A DNA stretch of 64,000 bases from an uncultured Bacteroidales bacterium (GTDB taxonomy: Bacteria > Bacteroidota > Bacteroidia > Bacteroidales > Bacteroidaceae): positions 1-64,000 of the forward strand of contig CACZBC010000028.1 of the NCBI GenBank assembly GCA_902779315.1. The letters run 5' to 3'. The notes under the pieces are model-generated. The model was given only the letters and a program-made list of their open reading frames with translations, searched no databases and was not told the origin of the DNA. This document shows positions 8,424 through 18,306 of this stretch, piece after piece; position 1 is the first letter of the stretch; each line of letters opens with the position of its first letter. Position numbers and translations under genes: made by a program.

Positions 8424-9191
8424 ATGATAAGTCCTTTGGCATATATTCATCCTGAAGCCATCATTGGCGAGAACTGTGAGATAGGTCCGTTTTGCTATAT
8501 TGATAAAGGAGTTGTTATTGGTAATGACAATACTTTGATGAATAGTGTGACGGTGCTTTATGGGGCTCGCATTGGCAATGGAAATATCTTCTTCCCAGGA
8601 GCTGTTATCAGTGCAATCCCACAAGATCTCAAGTTTCGAGGCGAAGAAACTACTGCGGAGATAGGAAACAACAACAAGATTCGCGAGAATGTCACCATCA
8701 ATCGAGGCACAGCTGCAAAGGGTAGAACCATTGTCGGCAATAACAATCTTTTGATGGAAGGCGTGCATGTGGCACACGATGCCATCGTTGGGAATGGTGT
8801 TATCATAGGCAATGGCACGAAACTTGCAGGTGAGATTGTCATTGATGACAACGCTATCTTGAGCGCCAATGTGTTGATGCACCAGTTCTGCCGTGTGGGC
8901 AGTTACACGATGGTAGGCGGTGGTACACGTTTCTCACAGAATGTTCTGCCTTTCAGCCTTGTGGCTCGTGAGCCTGCTGCTTTTTGCGGATTGAACACCA
9001 TCGGGCTTCGTCGACGTGGGTTTGACCGCGACCTTATCAATAACATACACATGGCTTACCAAATCATCCTGCAAGGAACAGGTAAGTTGAACGAACTTCT
9101 TGCCCGTGTAGAACAGGAGATTCCCATGAGCCCAGAGATAGAATATATCCTCGATTTTATCCGAAACAGCGATCGAGGTTTCATTAGATAA
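8424..9191 (+). CDS. lpxA: UDP-N-acetylglucosamine acyltransferase
   Basis: LpxA performs the first acylation of lipid A synthesis. The 255-residue protein is almost entirely hexapeptide repeats in its first two thirds (GENCEIGPFCYIDKGVVIGN), with the active-site His near residue 118 in GVHVAHDAIVGNG and the HQFCRVG motif that binds the product. A helical C-terminal domain follows. It lies five bases after lpxC-fabZ. Confidence 0.94.
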   Translation: MISPLAYIHPEAIIGENCEIGPFCYIDKGVVIGNDNTLMNSVTVLYGARIGNGNIFFPGAVISAIPQDLKFRGEETTAEIGNNNKIRENVTINRGTAAKGRTIVGNNNLLMEGVHVAHDAIVGNGVIIGNGTKLAGEIVIDDNAILSANVLMHQFCRVGSYTMVGGGTRFSQNVLPFSLVAREPAAFCGLNTIGLRRRGFDRDLINNIHMAYQIILQGTGKLNELLARVEQEIPMSPEIEYILDFIRNSDRGFIR

Positions 9192-9201
9192 ACAACAGAC
9201 C

Positions 9202-9735
9202 ATGACACTCAAGCTTACATTATTCAGCCAAGAGAAGGAAGACTTCGTCCGAGAGATACTCATTGACAGCGATGCCAAGTTCTTTGAGTTGCACAAACTT
9301 ATTTTGGATGACTGCAATTACGATGAACATCAAAAGCAATGTTTCCTTATTTGCGATGATGATTGGCGCGTCAAACAACGCATTTCTCTTCACGACAGCG
9401 AGGAGATGGGTTACGACCAAGACCTCAATTTAATGTCTGACACCAGCATTAGTGATTTCCTCGAAGAGGAAGGTCAGCGTTTGGCATACGTTTTTGATCC
9501 AGAAGGGAAACGCTTCTTCCTGATGGAACTTACGGAGAATGTCTTTGGCAGAACAGAGAAGAAAGCTATTGTAAATCGTCGTCATGGTTTGCCTCCAATG
9601 CAATCTCTCGTAGAAGAGGAAGAGCAGCAGGAGGATTCGACAGAGAAACAGGAGGAAATAGAAGAGGGTTTCTATGGCGATGAGGGCTATGAGGAGGAAG
9701 AACTCGACCTTGAAGGCTACGAGATAGACGAGTAA
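9202..9735 (+). CDS. pRiA4b ORF3-like protein with acidic tail
   Basis: A 177-residue protein. The first 120 residues resemble the plasmid pRiA4b ORF-3 family (PF07929): [19 protein letters not shown], the 'FxxLHxxI' helix in FFELHKLIL, and CDDDWR. The last 50 residues are extremely acidic ([19 protein letters not shown] and more) and probably disordered. Its stop overlaps the ATG of miaA by one base, so it is in the operon. Its role is unknown. The acidic tail could bind basic partners, which is only inference. Confidence 0.7.
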   Translation: MTLKLTLFSQEKEDFVREILIDSDAKFFELHKLILDDCNYDEHQKQCFLICDDDWRVKQRISLHDSEEMGYDQDLNLMSDTSISDFLEEEGQRLAYVFDPEGKRFFLMELTENVFGRTEKKAIVNRRHGLPPMQSLVEEEEQQEDSTEKQEEIEEGFYGDEGYEEEELDLEGYEIDE

Positions 9736-10616
9736 TGACACTATATGTTCTGTTAGGCCCTACGGCTGTCGGTAAGACAGAACTTGCCCTGCAGATAGCT
9801 GATAAGCTCGGGAGTCCTATCCTGAACTGTGATAGTCGGCAGATATATCGTGGTATGGAAATAGGCACAGCAGCCCCTACGGCAGAACAACAACGTGTCA
9901 AACATTACTTTGTGGGCACACACACCATCGGTTCTTATTATAGTGCAGCCCAATATGAGCAGGATGTCCTATCACTCGTGGAACGGCTTAAGAGCAGTCA
10001 TCAGTCCTTATTACTTACGGGTGGCAGCATGATGTATCTTGATGCAGTATGTAATGGGATAGATGATATTCCATCTGTTGATGCGGAGGTTCGCGAGACA
10101 TTACGTGAACGATTGATGAATGGCGGCATTGATGAGATGCGAAATGAACTGCGTCTACTTGACCCTGAATACTATTATTCGGCTGATACTCGCAACCCCA
10201 AGCGTGTCGTGCATGCTTTGGAAGTTTGTTATACGACGGGGCGTCCATATTCTTCCTTCCTGACAAAAGAACGTAAACAGCGTTCTTTTCGTATTGTCAA
10301 AATTGGTTTGAAGCGTGAACGTCAAGAACTCTTCGAGCGAATTAACAGTCGAGTGGATGCCATGATGGATGCAGGATTACTTGATGAAGCGCGCCGACTC
10401 TATCCCTTTCGCCACGAGAATGCCCTTAATACGGTTGGCTACAAAGAACTATTTCGCTACCTTGATGGTGAATGGGAACTGCCTTTTGCGGTTGAGAAGA
10501 TTAAGAAGAATACACGCGATTACGCAAAGAAACAGATGACGTGGTTTGCTCATGACAACGAGATACAGTGGTTTCATCCTGATCAAAAAGAGGAGATTTT
10601 TCAAATAATTAGCTAA
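9735..10616 (+). CDS. miaA: tRNA dimethylallyltransferase
   Basis: MiaA transfers an isopentenyl group to A37 of tRNAs that read UNN codons. The 293-residue protein has the P-loop GPTAVGKT at residues 8-15, the [17 protein letters not shown] substrate motif, and the YAKKQMTWF segment near the C-terminus that is typical of the family. It is translationally linked to the upstream gene and followed six bases later by the PBP gene. Confidence 0.94.
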   Translation: MTLYVLLGPTAVGKTELALQIADKLGSPILNCDSRQIYRGMEIGTAAPTAEQQRVKHYFVGTHTIGSYYSAAQYEQDVLSLVERLKSSHQSLLLTGGSMMYLDAVCNGIDDIPSVDAEVRETLRERLMNGGIDEMRNELRLLDPEYYYSADTRNPKRVVHALEVCYTTGRPYSSFLTKERKQRSFRIVKIGLKRERQELFERINSRVDAMMDAGLLDEARRLYPFRHENALNTVGYKELFRYLDGEWELPFAVEKIKKNTRDYAKKQMTWFAHDNEIQWFHPDQKEEIFQIIS

Positions 10617-10622
10617 AGAACG

Positions 10623-13079
10623 ATGAACACAAAAGGCTTAATAGTTCCGATTGCGGGCTTTTTTCGCAAATTATATTCAGGTCCGTGGTACAAGAAGGTT
10701 GCCGTTTGGTTTACCACATTTATTTTAATTGTCATTTTGTTCTTTCTCGCTGTCGATTGCAACTTCTGCTATCTCTTCGGCCGTTCTCCGGGTTTCGCTG
10801 ACATAGAAGATCCCGTAGTCAACGAAGCATCAGAGGTTTATACTTGTGATGGGGTGCTGATGGGACGATTTTTTAATGAGAACCGAACACCCGTTGCATA
10901 TAAAGAGATTTCGCCCATCCTGATTAGGACACTTATTGATACCGAAGATGAGCGTTTCTACTTGCACAACGGCATTGACGTTGTCGGGCTTTTCTCTGCA
11001 GGCAGGGACATTGTACAGGGTCATGCTCGAGGTGCCAGCACTATTACTCAGCAACTAGCCAAGAACCTTTTCCGTGTCCGTACGAAATATTCAACAGGTT
11101 TACTTGGCCGCATTCCCGGCATTAAGATACTTGTCATGAAGGCTAAAGAGTGGATTGTGGCTTTGAAACTCGAGTGGATTTTCTCGAAGGAAGAGATTCT
11201 AACGATGTATCTGAATACTGTTGACTTTGGCAGTAATGCTTATGGTATCAAGACTGCAGCGCGAACTTATTTCGGCACAACTCCAGATGCTCTTACCTAC
11301 GAGCAGGCCGCAACCTTGGTTGGATTGCTCAAAGCGACTAGCTATTATAGCCCTCGACTCAACCCAGAGAACAGTTTACAACGGCGAAATACAGTCTTGC
11401 AACTCGTCTATGACCACCATCACATATTCTTTGATGGTCAAGAAGCAACCCCAGCACAACTTGACTCCCTGTTTGCGTTGCCCATTGCCATGAAGGTTCG
11501 TACCACAGAAAGCTATCAGGATGGAATGGCTCCATACTTCCGAGAGGCTCTCAAAATCTACATCGATTCCCTTTGTACCGAGGGATATGTGCCTGGATAC
11601 GATGCCATAAACAAACTTGACCTTGATGCTGATGGCCTTCGTATCTATACTTCCATTGATTCCAGAATGCAAGCTTATGCCGAGGCGGCTGTCAGGAAAC
11701 AAATGCAGACTGTTCAGAAGCGCTTCTACGAACATTGGGGACACACCAATCCTTGGCAGAATGCTCAGCGACAAGAGATACCCAATTTTGCTGAGAACAT
11801 TGCCCGTCGTTCGCCGTATGGCAGATATCTCAAGGCAAAATATAAAGAAAATGCCGATTCCATCGCATTTTATCTCAACCATCCACATACTGTTCGCCTC
11901 TTCAGTTATAATGGTCCATTAGAGTTGGAGATGAGCACTATCGACTCTGTTCGTTACATGCTTCGCTTTATGCATACAGGTTTTGTGGCTATCGAGCCCG
12001 ATACTCGTTACGTTCGTGCTTGGGTAGGAGACATTGATTTCCGTTCTTGGCAAGTCGATAATGTGCGTGCAGTTCACCAACCAGGTTCAACGTTCAAGCT
12101 CTTTGTTTATACCGAGGCGATGAATCAGGGACTCAATCCCATCGATCATCGACGCGATTCTTATGTTTCATATACTGATACAATTGGCGGCAGACCTAGG
12201 GTCTGGGCTCCGCATAACGCGAATGGTGTTTATACAAACAGCGAGATATCCCTTAAGAGCGCGTTTGCCATGAGTGTCAATACTGTAGCTGTTCGGGTGG
12301 GAATGGAGTGCGGCATTCACAATATTGCCCAGACTGCTTATGCGATGGGCATTAAGACGAAACTGAATGAAACGCGTTCCCTGACGCTTGGCAGTAGTGA
12401 AGTCAATCTTCTGGAACTTGTCAACAGTTATTGTACAGTTGCCAATGATGGCCGCTACAGTATGCCTTTGCTTGTCGAACGCATTGAGGATCGTGATGGA
12501 AACCTGATTTATCAAGCAAAAAGAAGAGAAAAGAAAGCCATCCCGTATCGTTCTGCTTACCTCATGCAAAAGATGCTCTTGGGTGGACTTTCAGGCACTT
12601 CCAGCAGCCTTTGGAACTATATACGTCCTTTCTATGCAGATACCGAGTTTGGAGGCAAAACGGGAACTAGCAACAATCATGCAGATGCTTGGTTCGTAGG
12701 TGTTACTCCTGGTCTTGTTGGTGGCGCTTGGGTTGGCGGCGAATACCCAAGCATCCATTTCCGTACAGGACAGCTCGGACAAGGAAGTAAAACGGCTCTT
12801 CCCATCTTCGGAGAGTTCATACAGAGTGTTTTATCTGACGATAATTTCAGCAAGTATCGCATAAAGTTCCCACCGGCAAAGGGTCTTGATCCTCGTTTGT
12901 GGACGGGCTTTGGCTATACATACCATCAGCCCGACACGACTTCCTACGATTATAATTTCTCCGAATCTGATGATGCGGATGGAACAGACTTTTCTCTAGG
13001 ACAGGAGGAGAATGTCGAACAAGAGACTCCAACTGAAGAAGTCCCTGAACAGGAAACGGTGGAGGATTTGTACGAATAG
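10623..13079 (+). CDS. Class A penicillin-binding protein (PBP1A-like)
   Basis: An 818-residue bifunctional peptidoglycan synthase. One membrane helix (about residues 25-50) anchors it in the inner membrane. The GT51 glycosyltransferase domain holds the catalytic Glu near residue 108 (DTEDERFYLHNG) and GASTITQQLAKNLF. The transpeptidase domain holds SxxK as STFK near residue 489 (HQPGSTFKLF), SVN in AMSVNTVAV and KTGTSN near residue 679. The C-terminus is a long acidic tail (EENVEQETPTEEVPEQE). It ends the plus-strand run. A convergent gene follows after array H. Confidence 0.93.
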   Translation: MNTKGLIVPIAGFFRKLYSGPWYKKVAVWFTTFILIVILFFLAVDCNFCYLFGRSPGFADIEDPVVNEASEVYTCDGVLMGRFFNENRTPVAYKEISPILIRTLIDTEDERFYLHNGIDVVGLFSAGRDIVQGHARGASTITQQLAKNLFRVRTKYSTGLLGRIPGIKILVMKAKEWIVALKLEWIFSKEEILTMYLNTVDFGSNAYGIKTAARTYFGTTPDALTYEQAATLVGLLKATSYYSPRLNPENSLQRRNTVLQLVYDHHHIFFDGQEATPAQLDSLFALPIAMKVRTTESYQDGMAPYFREALKIYIDSLCTEGYVPGYDAINKLDLDADGLRIYTSIDSRMQAYAEAAVRKQMQTVQKRFYEHWGHTNPWQNAQRQEIPNFAENIARRSPYGRYLKAKYKENADSIAFYLNHPHTVRLFSYNGPLELEMSTIDSVRYMLRFMHTGFVAIEPDTRYVRAWVGDIDFRSWQVDNVRAVHQPGSTFKLFVYTEAMNQGLNPIDHRRDSYVSYTDTIGGRPRVWAPHNANGVYTNSEISLKSAFAMSVNTVAVRVGMECGIHNIAQTAYAMGIKTKLNETRSLTLGSSEVNLLELVNSYCTVANDGRYSMPLLVERIEDRDGNLIYQAKRREKKAIPYRSAYLMQKMLLGGLSGTSSSLWNYIRPFYADTEFGGKTGTSNNHADAWFVGVTPGLVGGAWVGGEYPSIHFRTGQLGQGSKTALPIFGEFIQSVLSDDNFSKYRIKFPPAKGLDPRLWTGFGYTYHQPDTTSYDYNFSESDDADGTDFSLGQEENVEQETPTEEVPEQETVEDLYE

Positions 13080-13113
13080 CCTTCGAGAATCAAGGACACT
13101 TGTCTATGTAAAA

Positions 13114-13201
13114 AACGTGGCACGTTAAGTTCGCCAACTTAACGTGCCACGTTTGCCAATTAGGCGTGCCTCGTTTGAGATTTAACTACGCCTAGTTTTC
13201 C
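13114..13201. repeat. 22-bp modular array H (4 units) with perfect hairpin
   Basis: Four 22-bp units start at 13114, 13136, 13158 and 13180 with words GGCACGTT, AACGTGCC, GGCGTGCC and ACTACGCC. The first two units are exact mirror images, giving an 18-bp perfect stem (13114-13131 with 13136-13153) around CGCC. The array fills the gap between two convergent genes and could act as a two-way terminator. Confidence 0.85.
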
Positions 13202-13207
13202 GATGCC

Positions 13208-15571
13208 TTATTTCTTCTTGTTGAGGTCAAGTACGCGAACTGCACGGAACTTCAAACCTGCACCATGACCGAGGAAGCCGATGTGGCCCGTCTTGTTGAA
13301 CATGCCGGGGTGATTCCTGTGGTCGACAGTGTAAGGGTTGTTGTCGCTTCCATCGGGAGCAACGTTGTGTCCCTTACAAGCTTCCTTGATATCGCCGTCA
13401 ACAATGACTTCTCCGTTAACAGTTACGGTGATGTGGTTGCCCTGAACACGAATTTCTTCTTCGCTCCATTCGCCGAGAGGTTTGTGCTTGATGCGCTTTG
13501 CCGGAATGACGCCATACACGCTGCCATGCACTTGATACTCGCGAAGGCCGGCATAGATGGGGTCGTCGTGATCGAGGATCTGCACTTCGCACATGCCGTC
13601 GTAAGCAGCATCAACACCCATCGGAGTACGGACACCAACACCATTGTTCACGCCTGGACGCAGGAAGCAGAATTCGAAGCGGAACACGAAGTCGCGATAT
13701 TCCTTCTTTGTATAAAGGTTGCTCTCGTTGCCATAGTTGGCAGTAACGTTGATGCAGCCGTTGATGGGAACATAACCCACCTTGTTGCCTACGAAGTTGT
13801 CGAGATTTGTTCCATCGAACAGGAGCTCGAATCCCTGCTTCTTTTCCTCGGCAGAGAGAACGTAAGGCTCAACCGGAGTCATCTCCGAGAGCTTTTGGCG
13901 GAGTGCATCTACTGCATAGCCGTCGTCGGCATCACCAGTTGCTTTGAAGATATTGATACACTTCTCGAGACTGGATTTAGCAACGTCATACTCGACGTCT
14001 TCAGTTGTCTTTGTGATGATCTCCTTGCAAGCAGTAGCTGCAGTATAGCCGAGATCCTTGTCGTCAAGTTGCTTGCTGGCAAGCAGGAAAGCATTGCGGG
14101 TCGGAGTTCCTGCCAGTTTGGAGAGGATATCCTTCTTGTCGGCTACAGACTTTGCGAGAGCAAAGGCTTCACTGAGTTTTGCAGAACGGTTGTCGAGGTT
14201 GCGCTCCTTGGTGTTTAAAAGGTTGACGTAGCTCTTCAGAGCTTTTTCGTTGCCCTTCTTGGCGGCATCGAGGAGAGGCTTGGCAGCCTTGTAGTTTGTG
14301 CTCTTACCCAAGGCTTCGATGGCAGCGTCATCACCAATCTTTTCAAGCTCAGCAACGGAAGCGTCAGTTCCTGTAGCGGCGAGCAAAGGATAAAGGCGTT
14401 CCTTGTTGGGAACCTGAGCTGCGTTCACGAACGCAGAAATCTCTTTATATTGATCGTCGGCAGACAGTGCTTGCAGACTTGCAGCTGCAACCTTCTCCCA
14501 CTTTGGAACGTTTTGATTTTCCTTGACAATAGCCAAAGCTCCGATGGCGGGCTTTACCAGTTGTGAAGTAATGACGCCTGGCAGAGCATCAAGAGCAGCA
14601 TCGCCGTAAGTTTGGTCGATGGTCAACTTGAATATTTCAGGGGCAGCTTCGGTGAAGCGACGTGCAGAAGCCAGTTTCAGCAAAGAGATTTTTTTGTCTC
14701 CTTCTGCAGCCTTCAGAGGCTCCAGCAAGTTCAACTTGCCAGGGAAAGAACAGAGTGCACGGAAAGCATCCGCGTCGTTCTCGCCGCCAAGCTGGTCGAT
14801 GAGTGCCTTTTCGGCATCCTCTCCACCAATCTTACCAAGGGCTTCGATGGCAGCTTTTGCAGGTTTGCCGCCTTTTGCAGCAACGTCAGCAAGGAAAGCC
14901 TTCTGGCTTGCCACCTTGTTGTCACCAAGCCAATAGAGGACATCACTCTTTGCCTCTTCGCTGAGCGACTTGAACTTCTTGGTCACGCTGGCAGCCAATT
15001 CGTCTGTTACAAGGCCTTTTGCCGTTGCGAACTTCAGTGCCTGCATACGCATTGCATGGTCCTTGTTCTTGACGGCTTTCACGATTTCATTGCCAGCATT
15101 ACTGCCGAGGCTGACGAGTTTGTCGTAGGCTTTGGCATAAGGTGTCGAAGCTGGATGTGCGACGTAGGTGACGTCCTCTTCTTTCGAGAGCAGTCGAAGT
15201 TCGTTCTCCAGGAACTGTTTTGCGTCCTTGTCGCTTTGTGCGGCGATGGCTTGCTTGAGGCCTTCGCGCACATTAGCTGCCCAAGTTTCGTTTGTTCCTG
15301 CAAATGCAACGGCTCCATGAATGACGTATTCTACCTTCGCATTAACGCGTTGAGCCGCGGGTTTGAGCATTGCGGCAAGCGTTGTGATTGACTTCGGAGC
15401 AGCCTGAACCAGGGGTTGCATCTCGGCATTGAAGTCTGCCTGTTTCTGTATAGGCACGAGTGCGAGCACATCCTGAACGATGGTCTCGGTAGCGCGATTG
15501 CGTGCATCCTGTGCAAAGGAAGGCATACTGAGCAAAATCGCAGCTATAATAATATATAATGTACGTTTCAT
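13208..15571 (-). CDS. Secreted DUF1080 protein with HEAT-like repeats
   Basis: A 787-residue protein with a signal peptide (about 20 residues, ending MPSFAQ). Residues about 30-560 are Ala- and Leu-rich helical repeats (for example KPAKAAIEALGKIGGEDAEK) of HEAT/armadillo type. Residues about 570-787 match DUF1080, a lectin-like fold now linked to 3-keto-disaccharide hydrolysis (GFELLFDGTNLDNF, then SGV-type pocket residues and GHIGFLGHGAGLKFRAV). It lies 53 bp after the secreted Gfo/Idh gene. The pair probably acts on an oxidised or keto sugar in the periplasm, which is inferred from family knowledge. Confidence 0.85.
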   Translation of the reverse strand: MKRTLYIIIAAILLSMPSFAQDARNRATETIVQDVLALVPIQKQADFNAEMQPLVQAAPKSITTLAAMLKPAAQRVNAKVEYVIHGAVAFAGTNETWAANVREGLKQAIAAQSDKDAKQFLENELRLLSKEEDVTYVAHPASTPYAKAYDKLVSLGSNAGNEIVKAVKNKDHAMRMQALKFATAKGLVTDELAASVTKKFKSLSEEAKSDVLYWLGDNKVASQKAFLADVAAKGGKPAKAAIEALGKIGGEDAEKALIDQLGGENDADAFRALCSFPGKLNLLEPLKAAEGDKKISLLKLASARRFTEAAPEIFKLTIDQTYGDAALDALPGVITSQLVKPAIGALAIVKENQNVPKWEKVAAASLQALSADDQYKEISAFVNAAQVPNKERLYPLLAATGTDASVAELEKIGDDAAIEALGKSTNYKAAKPLLDAAKKGNEKALKSYVNLLNTKERNLDNRSAKLSEAFALAKSVADKKDILSKLAGTPTRNAFLLASKQLDDKDLGYTAATACKEIITKTTEDVEYDVAKSSLEKCINIFKATGDADDGYAVDALRQKLSEMTPVEPYVLSAEEKKQGFELLFDGTNLDNFVGNKVGYVPINGCINVTANYGNESNLYTKKEYRDFVFRFEFCFLRPGVNNGVGVRTPMGVDAAYDGMCEVQILDHDDPIYAGLREYQVHGSVYGVIPAKRIKHKPLGEWSEEEIRVQGNHITVTVNGEVIVDGDIKEACKGHNVAPDGSDNNPYTVDHRNHPGMFNKTGHIGFLGHGAGLKFRAVRVLDLNKKK

Positions 15572-15624
15572 CTTTGTATAGTTGTCGAGTTAATTTTGAA
15601 TTTTTAATTCTTTAAGTTTGAACT

Positions 15625-16923
15625 CTAGATGAGCTTTGCCCATTCGCCTCTCATTGGTTGGTTGACGAGACGGTTGGCTTCATCGTCATTGATGAAGGTT
15701 TGCGTCTTCGGATCAAAGTTGAGAGTACGGTTGAGTCGGAGTGCGCAAACGCCGATGTTGACGATGGTTGCACTGTGGTGACCGTTGCTTTCGTTGAGAG
15801 CGAACTGACGTCGAGTACGTACACATTCCAGGAAGTCTGTGTTGCGTTCCTCTGGGTCGGGAAGCTCGTTGATGATTTGCTGTACATTGGGAATCGTGCA
15901 TTCGAAGCCCTTGTAGACTTTTCCCTTCGGTCCTTCGATGTATGGAACTTTGCCTTCACTCTCGAAGCCTTCACCTTCGAGGATAATCTGGCAACCGTCG
16001 GCATAGGTGTAGGTGATGTTCCTCCAAATGCCGACTGCATCGGGATGCTGCTGAGGAGCGTCGATTTCGACCTTGATTGGGAACTCGTCATCCTTGCCGA
16101 GAATGTACTGAACGGGGTCGATGTAGTGCTGACCCATGTCTGCCAAACCGCCACCATCGTAGTCGAAGTAGCCGCGGAAGGTCTGGTGAGTACGATGGAT
16201 GTTGTAGGGCTTGTAAGGAGCCGGGCCGAGCCAGAAGTCGTAGTCGAGTTCTTTGGGAACGGGTTGAACCTCGAGGTTTTCCTTACCTACCCAGAAGAAT
16301 TTCCATGCGAAACCTGTCGCTCCGGAAATCCTGACCTTGAGGGGCCAGCCGAGCAGACCGCTGTCGACGAGTTTCTTCAGTGGCTTGACTTCTGTTCCTA
16401 GACCGTAGAATGTGTCTTTAAAGCGGAACCATGTGTTCAGACGGAACACTCTTCCGTTGCGCTTCACAGCCTCTTCCACGCGTTTGCCCTCGCCGATTGT
16501 GCGCGTCATGGGTTTTTCGCAGAAGATGTCCTTACCTGCATTGGCTGCGATGACCGACATGAGTCCGTGCCAATGGGGCGGTGTGGCGATGTGAACGATG
16601 TCGACATTGGGGTCGTTAATCAGTTCGCGGAAGTCGTGATAGGCTTTGATGTCGTCGCCCCACTTCTGCTTCGCGGCGCTGACAGCCGAGTCGAGATGCT
16701 TCTGATCCACGTCGCAAAGGGCAACGAGGCGGCAGTTCTGGTCGCTGATGAAGTGTGAACCTGAGCGGCCAATGCCGCCAACACCAATCAAACCTCGAGT
16801 CAGTTGGTCGCTGGGAGCAATGATGTCGTTCTTGCTTCCCATCTTACCCATGACCTCTCGAGGCAAAATGCTGAAGAGGGCTGCACTGGCTGCTCCCTTC
16901 GTAATAAAAGATCGTCTGTTCAT
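15625..16923 (-). CDS. Exported Gfo/Idh/MocA family oxidoreductase
   Basis: A 432-residue NAD(P)-dependent sugar oxidoreductase. It begins with a twin-arginine type signal (MNRRSFITKGAASAALF) that suggests export after folding with cofactor. The Rossmann part has GLIGVGGIGRSGSHFI, the CDVDQKH segment and the catalytic-region EKPMTRT motif (CEKP). The C-terminal domain contains DMGQHYIDPVQYILG. It is first in a two-gene operon with the DUF1080 gene and has its own promoter at 16964-16971. Confidence 0.88.
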   Translation of the reverse strand: MNRRSFITKGAASAALFSILPREVMGKMGSKNDIIAPSDQLTRGLIGVGGIGRSGSHFISDQNCRLVALCDVDQKHLDSAVSAAKQKWGDDIKAYHDFRELINDPNVDIVHIATPPHWHGLMSVIAANAGKDIFCEKPMTRTIGEGKRVEEAVKRNGRVFRLNTWFRFKDTFYGLGTEVKPLKKLVDSGLLGWPLKVRISGATGFAWKFFWVGKENLEVQPVPKELDYDFWLGPAPYKPYNIHRTHQTFRGYFDYDGGGLADMGQHYIDPVQYILGKDDEFPIKVEIDAPQQHPDAVGIWRNITYTYADGCQIILEGEGFESEGKVPYIEGPKGKVYKGFECTIPNVQQIINELPDPEERNTDFLECVRTRRQFALNESNGHHSATIVNIGVCALRLNRTLNFDPKTQTFINDDEANRLVNQPMRGEWAKLI

Positions 16924-16963
16924 TTTCGAGGTTAATTAATTAGGAATAGTTGCTTTTTCGCAC

Positions 16964-16971
16964 CAAAATTA
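16964..16971 (-). promoter_or_regulatory. Promoter -7 box for the Gfo/Idh-DUF1080 operon
   Basis: On the minus strand it reads TAATTTTG, 41 bp upstream of the ATG at 16923. Confidence 0.6.
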
Positions 16972-17078
16972 GCTTTTTTTCTTGACATCACAAAACTTTG
17001 TGAGGGAAAACTTGTGCAGGAAAGAGTGATTTTTCGAATATTGTCAATTAAGTATTATGAACTATGAATTAAATGTTG

Positions 17079-17086
17079 TATCTTTG
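17079..17086 (+). promoter_or_regulatory. Promoter -7 box for the RNA methyltransferase gene
   Basis: TATCTTTG lies 27 bp upstream of the ATG at 17113. It rules out the TTG at 17086 as the start. Confidence 0.65.
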
Positions 17087-17112
17087 TGCTTGAAAGCAAG
17101 ACCAAAGTGAAG

Positions 17113-18294
17113 ATGCAAACGGAAATACCAAAAGATTTTGTGCGACTCATGCATGAACACTTCGACGGGGCAACTGCAGACTGCCTTTGCGAGGCTTTGG
17201 AGACGACGGATCCTGAGGTTTCCATTCGCCTGAACCCTCGCAAACTCTCTGCCGAAGCGGTTTTGGCTCACAATCCTGACCTCGAGCCCGTACCTTGGTG
17301 CCCAGATGCGTTCTATCTGAAGGAAAGGCCCGCTTTCACTTTCGACCCTTTGCTTCATGCTGGAGCGTACTATGTTCAAGAGGCTTCCTCGATGTATGTC
17401 GCCAAGGTTTTGCAGGAGTTCATGCCTACGGGAAAGCCTTTGCTGGCGCTCGATTTGTGTGCCGCTCCAGGTGGGAAAAGTACGCTTTTGCAGAGTCTTC
17501 TGCCTGAAGGTTCGACCCTCATCAGTAATGAGCCTATTGCCAAAAGGGCACAAGTGCTTGCCGAAAACATGCAAAAGTGGATGATGGGACAGCCCGAAAG
17601 CGCTCCTCAAAGCATTGTAACTCAGAACTATCCAGCCGATTTTGGCGCTTTGACGGGTCAGGTCGATATCCTTCTGACGGATGTGCCCTGCTCTGGCGAA
17701 GGTATGTTCCGCAAAGAGGAAGATGCCAGAAAGGATTGGAGCCTGGAGAATGTGATGATGTGCCAGCAAAGACAGAGAGAAATCCTTAATGACATTTGGC
17801 ACGTTCTCAAACCAAGAGGTCTGCTCATCTACAGTACTTGCACTTTCAATCGCTTCGAAGATGAGGACAATACCCGCAAAATTTGCGATGAAATGGGCGG
17901 TTTTTGCGTTTTCGAACGACATTTTCTGCCAGGAAGAGACAGGGGAGAAGGGTTCTATCTGGCAGCCATAAAAGCTCCCTCCACACTCCCGGAAAGAGAG
18001 GGTGGGGAAAGGTATTTGGGAAGAGTCCTTTTCGATTCCTCCAAATCGCCACTTCCTGAAGGCCCTCGCATCGAGCTGAGTTATAACGAAGCCCTGCAGT
18101 ATTTGCGTCGGGAAGCACTTCGGGTTGAGGCACCAAGAGGGTCTGTAACGCTTTGCTATCGTGGGTTTGCGCTTGGTCAGGGCAAGGGAGTCGGCTCTCG
18201 CATCAATAATCTTTACCCGGAAGCCTGGCGTATCCGAACCACTTATACGAGTCCTTTCTCCCTGCTCGAAATGGTCGATGAAATCGCGCATTAG
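17113..18294 (+). CDS. RsmF/RsmB-type rRNA (cytosine-5) methyltransferase
   Basis: A 393-residue SAM-dependent RNA m5C methyltransferase of the NOL1/NOP2/Sun family. The SAM site is LDLCAAPGGKST (about residues 114-124). The two catalytic cysteines are Cys193 in DVPCSGEG and Cys243 in YSTCTF. LPGRDRGEGFYLA follows, and a PUA-like C-terminal part ends the protein. The ATG at 17113 is chosen because the -7 box overlaps the earlier TTG. It is somewhat shorter than the homologues I know (about 460 or more), mainly after residue 270. Confidence 0.85.
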   Translation: MQTEIPKDFVRLMHEHFDGATADCLCEALETTDPEVSIRLNPRKLSAEAVLAHNPDLEPVPWCPDAFYLKERPAFTFDPLLHAGAYYVQEASSMYVAKVLQEFMPTGKPLLALDLCAAPGGKSTLLQSLLPEGSTLISNEPIAKRAQVLAENMQKWMMGQPESAPQSIVTQNYPADFGALTGQVDILLTDVPCSGEGMFRKEEDARKDWSLENVMMCQQRQREILNDIWHVLKPRGLLIYSTCTFNRFEDEDNTRKICDEMGGFCVFERHFLPGRDRGEGFYLAAIKAPSTLPEREGGERYLGRVLFDSSKSPLPEGPRIELSYNEALQYLRREALRVEAPRGSVTLCYRGFALGQGKGVGSRINNLYPEAWRIRTTYTSPFSLLEMVDEIAH

Positions 18295-18306
18295 GGTGAG
18301 TCGCCA

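Noticed and set aside
17062..18291. 409-residue minus-strand ORF
   Set aside because: Antisense to the RNA methyltransferase gene with intact catalytic motifs. A shadow frame.
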